NCBI RefSeq assembly: GCF_947179515.1
Contig: NC_067480.1
Location: 14,936,377 to 15,000,376, forward strand
DNA length: 64,000 bases
Direction of reading: 5' to 3'
From: Apodemus sylvaticus
Lineage: Eukaryota > Chordata > Mammalia > Rodentia > Muridae
How positions within the stretch are numbered: position 1 is the stretch's first letter; every line of letters begins with the position of its first letter. Below the pieces are notes generated by a model that saw only the letters and a list, made by a program, of their open reading frames with translations, made no database searches and was not told the origin of the DNA. Shown one piece after another: positions 47,201 through 58,560 of this stretch. A program made the translations under genes and the position numbers.

Positions 47201-47650
47201 AGAACCCAGGTGTCCTTCAATGGAGGAATGGATACAAAAAATGTGGTATATTTACACAATGGAGTACTATTCAGCCATTAGAAACAATGAATTCATGAAA
47301 TTCTTAGACAAATGGATGGAGCTAGAGAACATCATACTACGTGAGGTAACCCAGTCTCAAAAGATCAATCATGGTATACACTCACTGATAAGTGGATATT
47401 ATCCTAGAAACTTTGAGTACCCAAGACATAATCCACATATTAAATGATGTCCAAAAAGAATGGAAAAGGTTCTGGAAAGACTCAGTGCAAAAGTAAAGGG
47501 GAATTCCAGAACAGGGAAGTGGGAAGGGGTAGATGGAGGAAAAGGGGGAGGGAAGAGGGCTTATGGGACTTGTGGGGAGTGAGGATCCAGAAAAGGGGAA
47601 ATCATTTGAAATGTAAATAAAAAATATATCAATTAAATTAAAAAAAAAAA
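44251..47650 (+). mobile_element. Long L1 (3.4 kb) with 5' inversion and matched target-site duplication
   Basis: The duplication gaaaatgcag lies at 44241-44250 and 47651-47660. From 44251 to about 44530 the element is inverted: on the minus strand it reads as the ORF2 linker between endonuclease and reverse transcriptase (KEEIKKEIKDFLEFN). From about 44531 it is in the sense direction through reverse transcriptase, C-terminal domain and 3' UTR to the A tail at 47641-47650. A short piece of L1 is missing at the junction. ORF1 and the endonuclease are absent. Confidence 0.95.
44536..47447 (+). pseudogene. L1 ORF2 remnant: reverse transcriptase and C-terminal domain
   Basis: ORF2p is the L1 endonuclease/reverse transcriptase; here only the linker, RT and C-terminus remain. 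The first part (in frame with 44864) has KKSTGPDGFSAEFYQ and the QVGFIPGMQGWFNI motif. Around 45310-45340 a net 2-base deletion shifts the frame. RT resumes from 45360 with SLDADKAFD (motif A) and FADD (motif C aspartates at 45681-45686). The codon at 46419-46421 is TGA, probably a CGA-to-TGA change, and the same frame continues from 46422 to the CCHC knuckle CWRGCGKRGTLLHCWWDC and the end at 47447. Not a functional enzyme: no endonuclease, one frameshift, one nonsense codon. Confidence 0.93.
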
Positions 47651-47660
47651 GAAAATGCAG

Positions 47661-49260
47661 TGCAGATGTAGTTCTTTACATGGCCTCTGGGGACTTCCCT
47701 CTCCCCTGAGCATCCTCCAATCAAAGCCTCAAGAATGTGGAAAGCCTGTTAGACTTTATTCTCTTTCACTTGAGCTGTAAAGTTCTGTGTGAAATTCTTG
47801 CCATAGGACAATGTGTTCAATGCTACCTGGATAATGTATCAGTTTCTAATCTGAGTTTTTAATAAAAAGGAATTTGAAAACAGACTTTCAGTTTTGTCTT
47901 AAGCCAAACCTTCAGCTAAGTCATGGTTGTCCATCTCAAAAAATTACAAGTACCTAAAAAAATTGTTAAACTTCTGCAACTCTTTCTTACATCATTTTGG
48001 AAATTTCCAAGTCTGGTATAAAACTTTGATACCCAAAAGCTTCTGGTGTGCATCTACTCATGAGGCTAGATAACAAATGACCAATGGAGAAAGCTTTTAA
48101 AGCCTGCCCTCTTCCTTTTTATCATACCCTCTAAAAAAAATAAATAAATAAAAAACAATGCATGCACACAAAGTTATAAAACCTCTAAATGATATACTGA
48201 ATTATGCAAATAGGTACTAAACTGGACTGGTCTATGTGGACTGAAGCCAAATTCTTTGATGAAATCTCCTTGCATGTCCACCTTCTGCTTTCACAGTTAG
48301 ATGGATGATGATTTATTACATCCCATGAAACTGAAGACTCCAAAGTATATCATGAGGTAGCCACGATGCTCATATGAAGAAAGGACAAGAAACTTTATTT
48401 GTGAATTCAAATAAAGTATGTAATTTTCTAGAAACTCATCAAAGATTCATTCACAGCCTTGAAAAGCCAAGGAAATAAATGTGTTCCCTAGCAAATGAAT
48501 TTACAATAGAGAATTAATTCTGACTCTTGTCAGATTCCCCTCCTCAATCCAAATATTTACAAATTGAGTCACTTGTCATACCCAATGGAAACAGCCATAG
48601 CAATGTACCATGAAAAAAAAAAAAAGCCAGTAGAACATTCCCATGCACTCTACCTACCGGACATGCGCAGTAAGTGTTGTCAGGGTGACTAAGAAGCAGT
48701 CATCTGAGACCCGACTCAACAGAGAACAAGGTCAAAAAGAAAGAAAGAAAAAAAAGAGGCCAAATCTTTAGTAAAATAGATGTGAGCTGGGGAGCATGAC
48801 CCATGGCTCTTCCATGATTAAGTGGTTTACTGTCATTAACCAGCTGACCTTCGGAGGCCATAGAGAAATCAATTAAGCCATTTGGCCTGACCCCAAGGAA
48901 ATATGGAAAAATTCTCTGAAAATCAGTTGCATGAAGATTATTGCTTAATGCATAATTGGTTTAAAACCTCACCCCGAAAGAGAGGTCTCTTTTGCAATAT
49001 CATGATAATTGTGAGGTAAAGGTTGATGGCCTCATGTCAACATGGGGGTGGGGGGAGATGTGGTTGGGCAGATAATACGTCAGTTTTCCTTTGGCACTGC
49101 TAAACAAGGATAATGTCAGGAGAACTGAAAGGATAGAAAATACAGCCTAACTCTAATGACCCCAAGAAGTCAGAAGTTTAAAATGCTATCTCGCTCCAAA
49201 GAAGCTCTAACTCCAGGCTTCTATGGAGCCCCAAACACTTCATACTCCTTGAACCTGCTT
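47661..49260. other. Unique sequence; no gene recognised
   Basis: An A-rich AAAT patch lies at 48133-48155 and an A run at 48613-48625. The part 48780-49060 is repeat-free and is listed as a possible conserved element. No ORF with a recognisable domain. Confidence 0.45.
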
Positions 49261-49799
49261 TGTTAGAAACTAGGTGAAAGGTCGCATTCCAGAGCCTGCC
49301 CTTTGTTAAGAGCTAGGCAAAAAGGCCTTGAGTAGGTGATCCTGGCCCATAAGGTAACCGGAAATGAGCTAATAATCTGCTTACCTTGCTTCTGTAAACT
49401 GCTTACACCATCGCCCCCACCGAGGCGTTCACTCAGCTATAGACCTCCAAGAAAATAGCAAACAATTGGTCCACAGAGCACTGGCTCTGATAATTTAAAC
49501 TGATTGGCCTAAGAACTATGGAGTGGTACAAATGGCTTGGCTCGTACTAAGTGGGCTCTCGATGCTAAGGAATGATTGGTTTGTGATTCGCAGGCTTTGT
49601 GGTAAACTTATAAAAGCTGTCCCAATTCTGCACTTGGGGTCCCATAGTCCTCTACCACTGCTTGGTGTACGACTGTGGACCCCAAAGCCTCTGGAATAAA
49701 AAATCCTCTTGTTATTGCATCAAGACTGTTTCTCACAAGTGATATGGGTGTCGCCTTCCAAGGCATGGGGTGCTGGGGCGCCCTCGTTTATTGGGTCTT
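49261..49799 (+). mobile_element. Solo LTR-like element (ERV1-like)
   Basis: Starts tgttagaaactaggtgaaag. It has CAAT-like attggcc/attggtt words (49503, 49574), a TATA-like cttataaaagctg near 49610, gtgtacgactgtggacccca, the polyadenylation signal AATAAA near 49695, and a U5-like part (gtttctcacaagtgatatgg, gggtgtcgccttcc). This order matches gammaretrovirus-like LTRs. Termini are approximate and I did not find a clear flanking duplication. Confidence 0.7.
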
Positions 49800-52654
49800 A
49801 TTGAACCATCAGTTGACAGCAAACAGTGTGCATACAATTTCCTAATTTTTTCATCATGGTCAAATGACACCAATCATAATCCATTTTCCAAATGAGAATA
49901 CTAAAAGCTAAAACTAAGATGATTGCAATTTTATCCAATGTTTCAAAACTCATAGTGTGGAGACAGACTGTGAACCCATTCATACATAAGAAAGTACCTC
50001 AATGCTGTATTAAAAAAAACTACATATGGAATGCAAATGTATATGTGTACCAGAGATATTAATCTCAAAATATCAAGGATAGAAATGCAAAATTCAGCGA
50101 GACAAATAGAAACAAAGAATAGTTTTCTTTTTGTATATTAAAAATGTATTTCCCAAGTAAGACAAAGTAAATATCAAGGCTAATATTGTTCTCTAGCACA
50201 AAAGTTAAACAAAATGTTTGGTGGGAAAAAGAAAGAGGCTATGAATTTGTAATTGTTCATTTACTTTTTGCACTGAATACTAATCTACTGTCTAGATGGG
50301 CTAGGATTTATTATTTGTCCTTTGCCTCCTAAAAAGCACCTTGGCTACTTCCAAGTATCAGTATCGTGAGAACAAATACTATAAATGAAGGCCTACACAT
50401 GCATTTTCAATCGACTTGGGTGAGTTTCAAAATGTGTGACTGCTGAATTATCCAGGTCAATTTAATTTTGTGAGAAATTGCCAGTTTTCCAAGGTATAGT
50501 TATACCATCAGCCACAAATGAAAGAGCCTATTGCTCTCCATGCATACCTCCATCTGATGAACGGTGCCAGTGATTTGGATTTGGGTCGTTTGGGAGGTTC
50601 ACAGTGCTCTATTATCATTCTGTTTTCACTGGCAATGTATAATCTTTTACAGCATGGGACATCTTTTTATGACAGTCGCATCCTAGGAGCAATCTATATA
50701 GGAGGGTTCTCATGCTGGCAAGACCAGAACAGAGTTAAAGCATCTTTGCAATGATATCAAATGAGTTCTTCCTTCCTTTATTACAGAAGAACAAATTGTG
50801 GTACCAGGTAAGTGTTTATTTGAAGAGAGAAGAGTTGTGTCCCACGTGCTCAGACCTTCTCATGGCATTATGTTTTTTTTCAATCATTACTGAGCTGTAC
50901 GTAATCGATTAACAGAGGCATTCTGGGTGTTCACCCCAGGACAAGTCCTTCTTTGTATCTTGTATCTTTTCCTGGTTTTTCACTACAAAGTCTTTAGGAA
51001 TTTTCTCATAAAATATGTTTAAGGAAATATTTCTAGCAACAAAAAGGTGTTTGTTTTCTCTCCTAAATATTAATCATATGTTAATGTATATTTAGAATTA
51101 TATTAATATATAAAGGGAACTCATATGCAATTTTCATAGTGTAAGTGTAGAAAGCTACCAGATTGAAAATATATACTTAATTTGTGTCACTTAATGACAG
51201 GGAGACTTCTGAGAAAGCTGTTGTTAAGCAAAGTTGTCACTGTGTAAGCATGATGGTGTTGCTTACAAGGACTAAGATGGGGGGAAGCTCACTGGGGGAC
51301 ATACTCTCAGGAGACTATCATTGTTAGAAACTGTCCTGGCTGCCCACTCAGAAAAACAGTACAGGAGATAAGGGTATGAAAGAATTCTGAGGAGGAACAG
51401 CTTTAAAAGTTTGCTTTATAACCTTACAGATTAGATAAAGTCTGATGTAAAAGAGAAAAAACACCATTTAGCTAGGAGAAAGTTGCACACTTCACTCAAG
51501 TCTCTCCTGCCCTCCATGGGTAAGTGGCTCTGATGGTCCTTTAGTCTCTGGGAAGTGATGCCAGGCAGAGGCCCATACCTGGAACTGCACACATTTCCAC
51601 ACAAGTACTTCTAAAGGACCTTTTCACATAAATGCTTTCTTGAGGACCTTAAAATATTTTAATGAACTTTCATTAAATTTTGTCTGCCCTTGAAATGGTC
51701 TTATACTTTTTACAAAGTGTACTAACTTCTCCTCCCTAAATTAAGTCACCCAATGAAGTGATTAAAGGTCTGTTTGTAATAAGGTTTCTAGATGGAAAAC
51801 ATTATGATAAATTATTTCTAACTCTCTTCTGTCCTCAACATCAAAAACAAATATCAGATTTTATTTTACAGTTCACAAATGTTTTCAGCAACACATTTTC
51901 CGAAGTCATGACAAAGAAATATAATCATAGAGATTACAAATACAGGCTTTTGCCACATATGTTTGAACACAAAAATATACCTATCCAAACTACTCTCCAG
52001 TCATTTGAGGAATATTTATAAAACAATTTTAGTTTTCATTCATAGTTATGACTTTCTCACAGAAAATAATTACAACTGAGAAACCAATCAAATCATTGTT
52101 AACAAAATATACTAACAAAAAGTTAGAACTAATCCAAAAATAAGTGACCTCAGAATCAATACCTCCAAAGGTATAAGATATTTTCACCCCTTTCTTTTTC
52201 CTAGAGTGTTTTTCTTTTCTTTCCTTGAGAACTTCGTAAACGTCACTTAATCTACATCTCTCCCATCCCTACTCTAACTCAAACATCTCCTTCATCATGT
52301 TTCTTCTTTAATTATCCATAATTATATACTTATACATATATACATATAGATTTGTGCATATAATAAATTATATATCCTACTAATATATGTGTATTACATA
52401 TATATCACATATGTGCATGAGTATATGAATGTGTTATGTGGATATATGTATAGCACATGTATGTGTATAATAAACACATAACCTAATTAGTCTCTTTAAT
52501 GTTGCTCACATGTACATGTTTCAAGGATAACCACTTGAAGTTATACCTGAAACTTGTACATGTGAGCAACACATTGCATGTAAGTGGAAACATATCACTG
52601 GAAGAAGAAAATCTCCCTCTTAACATTTTTTTGAGCCCTGTAGCTCTTGATCTA
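49800..52654. other. Unique sequence; no gene recognised
   Basis: 2.8 kb without recognised repeats apart from TA-rich patches at 52330-52480. The ORF at 51758-52021 (87 codons) and that at 50518-50754 (78 codons) show no domain I recognise. The part 50440-50760 is a possible conserved non-coding element. Confidence 0.45.
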
Positions 52655-52858
52655 GAAAGGTAGTTCTCAACTGTCCAATTCTGCAACCCTTTGATACAGT
52701 TCCTCATGGTGTGGTGTTCCCCAACCATAAAATTACTTTTATTCCTACTTCATGACTGTGATTTTTGCTACTGTTATGAATCATAATGTAAATATATTTT
52801 TTGAGATCGAAGGTATTCCAAAGGGTTACAACTCCAAGGTTAAAAGCTACTGATCCCC
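52655..52858 (+). mobile_element. URR1-like non-autonomous hAT DNA transposon
   Basis: aggtagttctcaactgtcca at the left and ccaaggttaaaagctactga at the right are degenerate terminal inverted repeats of the form CAGTGGTTCTCAACC. Internal words (ctgcaaccctttgatacagt, gttcctcatggtgtggtg, accataaaattactttt, actgttatgaatcataatg) match rodent URR1. It is short, old and without a transposase. Confidence 0.85.
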
Positions 52859-53182
52859 TCTCTATGTTGGCATGTCTGCTTTGGTTATCATTATGCTAGA
52901 GTTGTTCAAGCAACCATATTTTTGAAATTTAAAAAGTGCATTTTTCATCATGCCTAGGAGACACTATCTAACGACTGATATCCCATTCCTTTAGACCCTA
53001 TAAGCTTCCCAACCCCTCTTATGTGATGGTGCCTAAAGTCTCAGTATTTAACTGAAGATTATTATTTGGGGTTGGGCTCCCACAGTCCCTTATTTTCTTT
53101 ATTTTGACCTTTGTAAGTCTCTGAACTAGTTACTATTTCATGTAAAAAAGATGATTCTTTTATGAAAGATGAGAGCTACACT
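52859..53182. other. Unique sequence
   Basis: Nothing recognised. Confidence 0.4.

Positions 53183-53235
<53 letters not shown>
53183..53235 (+). repeat. (GATA)n microsatellite
   Basis: About 13 uninterrupted TAGA/GATA units. Confidence 0.97.
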
Positions 53236-53790
53236 GAAGTTTAGAGCACCATTAAAAATTATAATAGTTTAGAACTATGGCAGTAGTTTCACCTTTCAGG
53301 TCTGTGACCACACTAGCCATGGGCAGGTTTGCAGTATCAGGAATGAAATTTCTCCTATTGAGTGGGCCTCAGGTTCAGTTAGATGACTCTTGTTTACCCT
53401 GAGATGAGGATGTCACTACTGTACACTGTGTACACCATCCCAGTTCAGTCATTATTGTGGTTTATGGGCTTTATAACTGGGTTGGCCTGATTGTTTCCTA
53501 GCCTCATTAGCCTGTGTAACACTTTCTGACACTCTGAGGGTCAGTCCTTAGGGAGCAGCTTTTATGTCAGTTCTAGCTCAAATCCTCCAAGCTCTGTGTC
53601 TGAATTATTCTGTATTTCTAGCAATATGGTTTTGCCTTCAAATTCAAAAGGTGACTAAGATCAATGGCAATAGCCCATAGTATTTGGAGAGACTCTTATA
53701 TTCCTCTAGACAACAGCCTAAGGGAAGGATTCCTATAGTACTGGGGTTGTTACAACAGTCCAAGGCACTTTTGGTAAGAATCATATATTA
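53236..53790. other. Unique sequence
   Basis: Nothing recognised. Confidence 0.4.
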
Positions 53791-53857
53791 TATACATATA
53801 TACATACACATACACATACATGTACATATTTATGATATGTATGTGATGATCCATATA

Positions 53858-53903
53858 TAGGATAGAATAGAATAGAATAGAATAGAATAGAATAGAATAG
53901 AAA
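53858..53903 (+). repeat. (AATAG)n pentanucleotide repeat
   Basis: About nine ATAGA/AATAG units, followed by attctattctat, a near inverted copy of the unit, at 53911-53922. Confidence 0.95.
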
Positions 53904-53934
53904 GAACAAAATTCTATTCTATATGTATACATAC

Positions 53935-54405
53935 TACATTTTCATTATTCATTTGTCAATTGAAGATTTAGGTTGTTTCCATTTTCTAGCTACTGTGAAT
54001 AAGGAGACAAGGAACAGAGCTGAGAAAGTATTTCTAGAATATGATATCAACTCCATTGAACACACACCAAAGAGTGGTATAGCTAGGTCATGTGGCAGAT
54101 CTACTTTTATGGTTTTGAGACCTCTCCAAATTAACCCTCATAGTGCCTGCATCAGTATGTAAAGCCAGCCAAGAGTCACCAAGTGTTCCTTCCACACATC
54201 TTCACCAGAATTTGTTGTCAGTTATTTTCTCAACCCCAGTCATTTGGATTGAAAAAAAGATGAAAGTTCAAACCAGCTTTAATTTCATTTTCTTAACTTC
54301 TCGGGGTATTGAACACTTCTAAAGATATGTCTTAGCCATTTTTACCTCTTGTTTTGAGAACTCTCTGTTCAGATTCACAGTCTATATTTTAATTAGCTCA
54401 TTTAC
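53935..54405 (-). mobile_element. Old L1 ORF2 fragment
   Basis: Minus-strand L1 landmarks, well diverged: tccattttctagctactgtg with aataa, aacacacaccaaagagtggt, ggtcatgtggcagatctact and ttcaccagaatttgttg. They correspond to the ORF2 C-terminal region, in the expected order. It is much older than the young L1s in the window. Confidence 0.65.
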
Positions 54406-54419
54406 TTTCTTTATTTTAT

Positions 54420-54557
54420 TTTTTTACTGGCTATTTCATTTATTTACATTTCAAATTTTATCCCTCTTCCTGGTTTCCCCTTTGCATACCCTCCTGCATT
54501 GCTGGTGGGATTGCAAGCTGGTTCTCTGGAAGTCATTATGGTGGTTCCTCAGAAATT
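54420..54557 (-). mobile_element. Very short L1 insertion with 5' inversion
   Basis: A target-site duplication tttctttattttat lies at 54406-54419 and 54558-54571. Inside, 54420-54488 is the minus-strand end of an L1 3' UTR (ttatttacatttcaaatttt). From 54489 the sequence is plus-strand ORF2 (tgcattgctggtgggattgc, gtggttcctcagaaat). So an insertion of only about 138 bp still carries both a 3' end and an inverted 5' segment. It is inserted into or beside the older L1. Confidence 0.85.
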
Positions 54558-54573
54558 TTTCTTTATTTTATAT

Positions 54574-54790
54574 ACTTTATGCCCATAGATTAGTGTAGCC
54601 CTCACCACTTATCAAAGAATTCCTTTGTGCAAAAGATACTGAACCATACAGACATCCACAACTGGTCAAAATTACAGTGACTAAGGTTCTGAGGGGTGCC
54701 CACAGTATATGCCATGTGCCTCTTGTCTTTAGCATGGTGTACGCTATTTCTGACCTTCTGTGTAGACAGGGAGAAAAGAAAGAAATGTAA
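54574..54790. repeat. Old rodent repeat-like fragment, unassigned
   Basis: cccatagattagtgtagccc, caccacttatcaaagaattc and catccacaactggtcaaaat resemble a dispersed rodent repeat. A downstream part of what may be the same family is seen at 58400-58560. I cannot name it. Confidence 0.4.
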
Positions 54791-54954
54791 ATAATAATGA
54801 CAGAGGTATCCTAAGTGTTTCTCATCATTTCTAAGTATATATTATATACCATAGAACTAAAAGTATTATATAATAACATTTTTACTTCTCTGTATTACCA
54901 TTAAATATAAAACAAATTATTTTAAAAGCCTTAAAACTTAAAAAATCAAAACAA

Positions 54955-55018
54955 ATGTATGTATGTATGACATATATTCATATATATTCATACACATATG
55001 TGTATATGTATATATAAT
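54955..55018 (+). repeat. TATG/TA-rich simple repeat
   Basis: ATGT, ATTCATAT and GTATAT units. Confidence 0.85.
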
Positions 55019-57214
55019 GAAGAAGAAAAACACAAACTTTCAAAAGCCAAACAAACAAGTAGAAGCAAACAGTGATGACAGACACACTTAGACACAGTTA
55101 GACAGAGTTAGACATAGCCTTTCATTCTTATATTTCCAGTAATGGGGAGAGGGAACATAAGAGAACTGCCATGAACCTAAGTCTAGAGTACATACTATAT
55201 TCAGTTATAGGTAAGCCTGGGTTACCCTGTCACAGAAAGAAAGAGAGACAAGGGAAGGAAGAAGGTGAGGAAAACATTGAGGCAGGGAAGGAAAGAAGGA
55301 AGGAAGCTGATAGGCAGAAGAACAGAAGCATTTAGAAGCAACATAAAGCAATGTTTAAGGATAAAGAACAACATTAAGACACCAGACATTATATGTTTCC
55401 ACAGAAACCTCAGCACCATACATGTTGACAAGATACAGAACCTACTCCATTAATTTTTCATAGACTTTCTTGTAATTTCTTATATACTATCACTGTGCCT
55501 GCAGGAGAACTTCCCCCACACGCAAAATATAGTTTCAGTACTGAATGATCTAATTTGATTTCATGCGACAATAATGTATCATATTCTGTTCATTGATTGA
55601 CTACAGATCAGAAAAAATATTCCTAATTCAAGATTGGTATATATAATTTCTTGGAGTAAGTATTTATTAAATACATACATACATACATACACACACATAT
55701 GGTATAGCATGTTGGTATCATATAATAGCTAAATTAACTTAGAGACAGAATTTCTCTCCCCTCCCATATCATTATATATTTTTGCATGTTATTTCTTCTA
55801 AATACCCAATTGTTAAAGTTCAAAGACATACTTATGTGGTGAGACATTGAAAATATTTCCCAAAAGAATTTTTTAACAAAACTCTGGAAAGGAAGAAGTA
55901 TTTTTCTTTGTCGTTTGTTTCGTTTTGTCATATTGCAAATGCAAGGAAGAAGAGGGGACAGGGTTAATGCAGAGCCATGGGGCCTCTGAGGCTGGTGTGG
56001 GAGATATAAGAGCACAGAAAAGTTCATTGGGAGGAAACCAATAGGATGGATAGGAAAACTAATGAAGGAGACAGAGAGCAAGAGGAAGCTGAGTGTAAGA
56101 AAGGCTCCTGCTGTGAGGCAGCTGCAGACAACATCTGTAGAGGACACATCTCCATCACCACCAGGAAGGAGGATCCGTGCCCCAAAGGCATGCCAAAGAA
56201 GCTTAGCTACCAGTGGCATTTGGCTGAAGGGATGGACAGTGCTCCCAGAACCAGCCTCCATCTACATTAAGACAACTCCAGTTCTGCTTTCCCGGTGGAT
56301 AGCATATGTCAAAGCAGCACTTAATATTGATTGAAACATAAGGAAATCCTTTGATCCATCTCTCTCCCAGTCATGTCATGCCTGTCTTATTTCACCCTCA
56401 TTTATCTGAAGGAATAGGGGCAAAAAAAAGGGAAAAGATTTCCTTTAAAAGAGAGATAAGAAGCAGCTCTGATCCATTCATCATGTAACTATTTTTGTTC
56501 ACTTTCTGAGCTAAGAAAAATTCTGTCAACACAGTCCTGTCAGACTGTCGTTACATGCAACAGTAGGTATGGAAGAGATACCAACAGTTGGAAGAGTACA
56601 ATATCAAAACTTGTAGTTCTCATGGCTAGGCTGGCCACACAGAAGACTGCACAAGCCACCAGAGGAAGGCTGTGGAGAGGATCAGCCTCTCCAGTTTCTC
56701 TCTTGCACATTAAGTCATATGCCCCATGTTCCATATTATCCCATTCACAGCTCATCCAAGGTTAATGTAGCAGAAAGGAGACATGGGGAGCTCAGAGTGA
56801 GAAAACTTGCAAATGGAAAGAAATTTTTTTTATTCTGACAAGTAGAGTTCATAGTTTTGAAAAAAAGAAAAATGTAGTGTAGATTTCTAGACACAGGGTA
56901 CTACCTCTGGCCATTTAACTCATTCAATCAACTGAATCTCAGCCGCCATGGAGGGGGTGCATTTTCTGGGTCAATTTGTGAGGATGGACTGCTGTCCAGA
57001 GCCAGGGTCTCCAGGTCAATGATGATCCAAATGCCTTGATGGTGCCACTCCCAGAGCTACTGCTTCTGAGTTCTGGTGCTTTTGAAGTGTGGCCAGCTGA
57101 AAGAAGCAAGCAACCACACAAAATATAATGGAGCCCATAAGAGGCCAGAGCATAAATGCACAGACACAATTACCTGATTGTTAGGCTTTCCATTCAATTT
57201 CAGAAGTCTACTTT
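55019..57214. other. Unique sequence with a purine-rich tract
   Basis: A GAAG-rich purine tract lies at 55235-55310 and an (ATAC)n at 55673-55697. The overlapping ORFs at 55734-56334 and 56939-57169 have no domain I recognise and overlap on both strands. Confidence 0.45.
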
Positions 57215-57315
57215 ATCTTGACAATGACTTGCTGAGCGGTATTGGAAAGTCGTTAAACTTTCTATGCTACTGAGTCTTTCAATTTATGAAATAAGCTAAT
57301 AAAAGCAATTTGATA
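57215..57315 (+). mobile_element. MIR-like SINE fragment
   Basis: ggaaagtcgttaaactttct, atgctactgagtctttcaat and ttatgaaataagctaataaa align with the conserved core and downstream part of MIR (the ...aagtcacttaacctct... region). Heavily diverged, as expected for this ancient family. Confidence 0.5.
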
Positions 57316-57660
57316 TAGAATAGTGTTCCACATAAGCAGGTGTCCTTGAAATCATTCACTTTAAGAGATCAAATGGATTAGCTTCCTATTGACAGCTTCA
57401 CATGCCAGCACAGAAAGTATCTATCTATGAAGGACAACAACCAGATGCCTAGGACATTCATAAAACTCAAATTTGTTGTTGGTTGGTATTTGAGGAGACC
57501 TCCTCTCTATTCTTGCTCAGGAAAATTGGGACTTTTTCTTTAATTAGGAAGGATCAAAAGGTCCAACCTTTCAGATAAGCAAAATAGTACAGTTCTTTCT
57601 CTATCTAGAAGAGAAGAGTCATGAAGGAGAATCCAAAGTTACCAAAAATCGAGCAAACAA
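57316..57660. other. Unique sequence
   Basis: Nothing recognised. Confidence 0.4.
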
Positions 57661-57664
57661 TTGG

Positions 57665-57852
57665 GGTTTGAACCATTAGGATGGCTCGGTAAGTAAAGGC
57701 CTAAAGGCCTGAGTTTGATTTTATGAACTACATCACAGAAGGGGAAAGAAATTAGCCCCACATATTGTCCTCTGAGCTCTACCTTTCAGCCATGGCACAT
57801 ATATGTTCCCCTCATATACAAATACACACATACACACACACACACACACAAT
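57665..57852 (+). mobile_element. B4-type SINE with (CA)n tail
   Basis: ggatggctcggtaagtaaag (tRNA/ID-like start), aggcctgagtttgattttat, ttgtcctctgagctctacct, ccatggcacatatatgt and a CA-rich tail at 57820-57851 are in B4 order. Confidence 0.75.
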
Positions 57853-58319
57853 AACTCACTGTTTCTATAATAACATTTGACTCAATGCTTAAACATCTGG
57901 GAAAGAAATATCTCAGAAGAAAAAAAATGGAGGAAAAAAGTAGCTAATCTAGACACATAGCACCTGCAGGGCATAAGAATATTTTAAGGAACACAAACTT
58001 TAAATCTCATGCACTTCTGCTTTTCCTCACCTGTGATCGCTAACCATCTTACTCATGAGGAAAATATCATGTGTTTTCTGATGAACACTTCTTCCACAAA
58101 GTTGTCATCTTCACTATTGTATACAGCTTTTCGTACCAACTACTCACTGATTGGACTTGCACTCCTCTCCAAAAGAGGAAAGACATATCTGATAGTATAA
58201 CTCTGCTCAAATGCACAGGAGTGGAAAATCCATATGACCTTCAGGACAAAACAACCTACTACTGTTATCCTGTTCCATGGTCATGCAGTTAAACAGTTTT
58301 TTAAGTATATACGATTATG
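57853..58319. other. Unique sequence
   Basis: Overlapping short ORFs at 58009-58292 have no recognisable domain. Confidence 0.4.
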
Positions 58320-58560
58320 CATGTAGACTGGTGCTGCTCTCAGATTTTTGTAGTAGGTGAAAGTTAATAAGGAGACTTTTAACTAATCAAAGCACTAATA
58401 GATTAAGTGCTCAGCCCTGACTTGGACATCTCTATCACACCATTGGAGATCCAAGGAACATTAGGGAAGAGAGAGTAAAAAGATTCTAAGAGTTGGCCAA
58501 TCAGGAAGTGCTGTGATATACTGTCTTTGGTATATGACTGTAACCAGGAGCTTTCTACAG
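58320..58560. repeat. Old rodent repeat-like fragment, unassigned
   Basis: gtgctcagccctgacttgga, catctctatcacacc, gaacattagggaagagag and ggccaatcaggaagtgctgt resemble a dispersed rodent repeat, perhaps the downstream part of the family at 54574-54790. Confidence 0.4.

Noticed and set aside
55734..56261. 175-codon minus-strand ORF
   Set aside because: No recognisable domain, heterogeneous composition, and equally long ORFs lie on the opposite strand over the same bases.
57665..57700. Possible tRNA gene
   Set aside because: The tRNA-like boxes belong to the 5' part of a B4 SINE and no cloverleaf can be formed with an intact anticodon arm.
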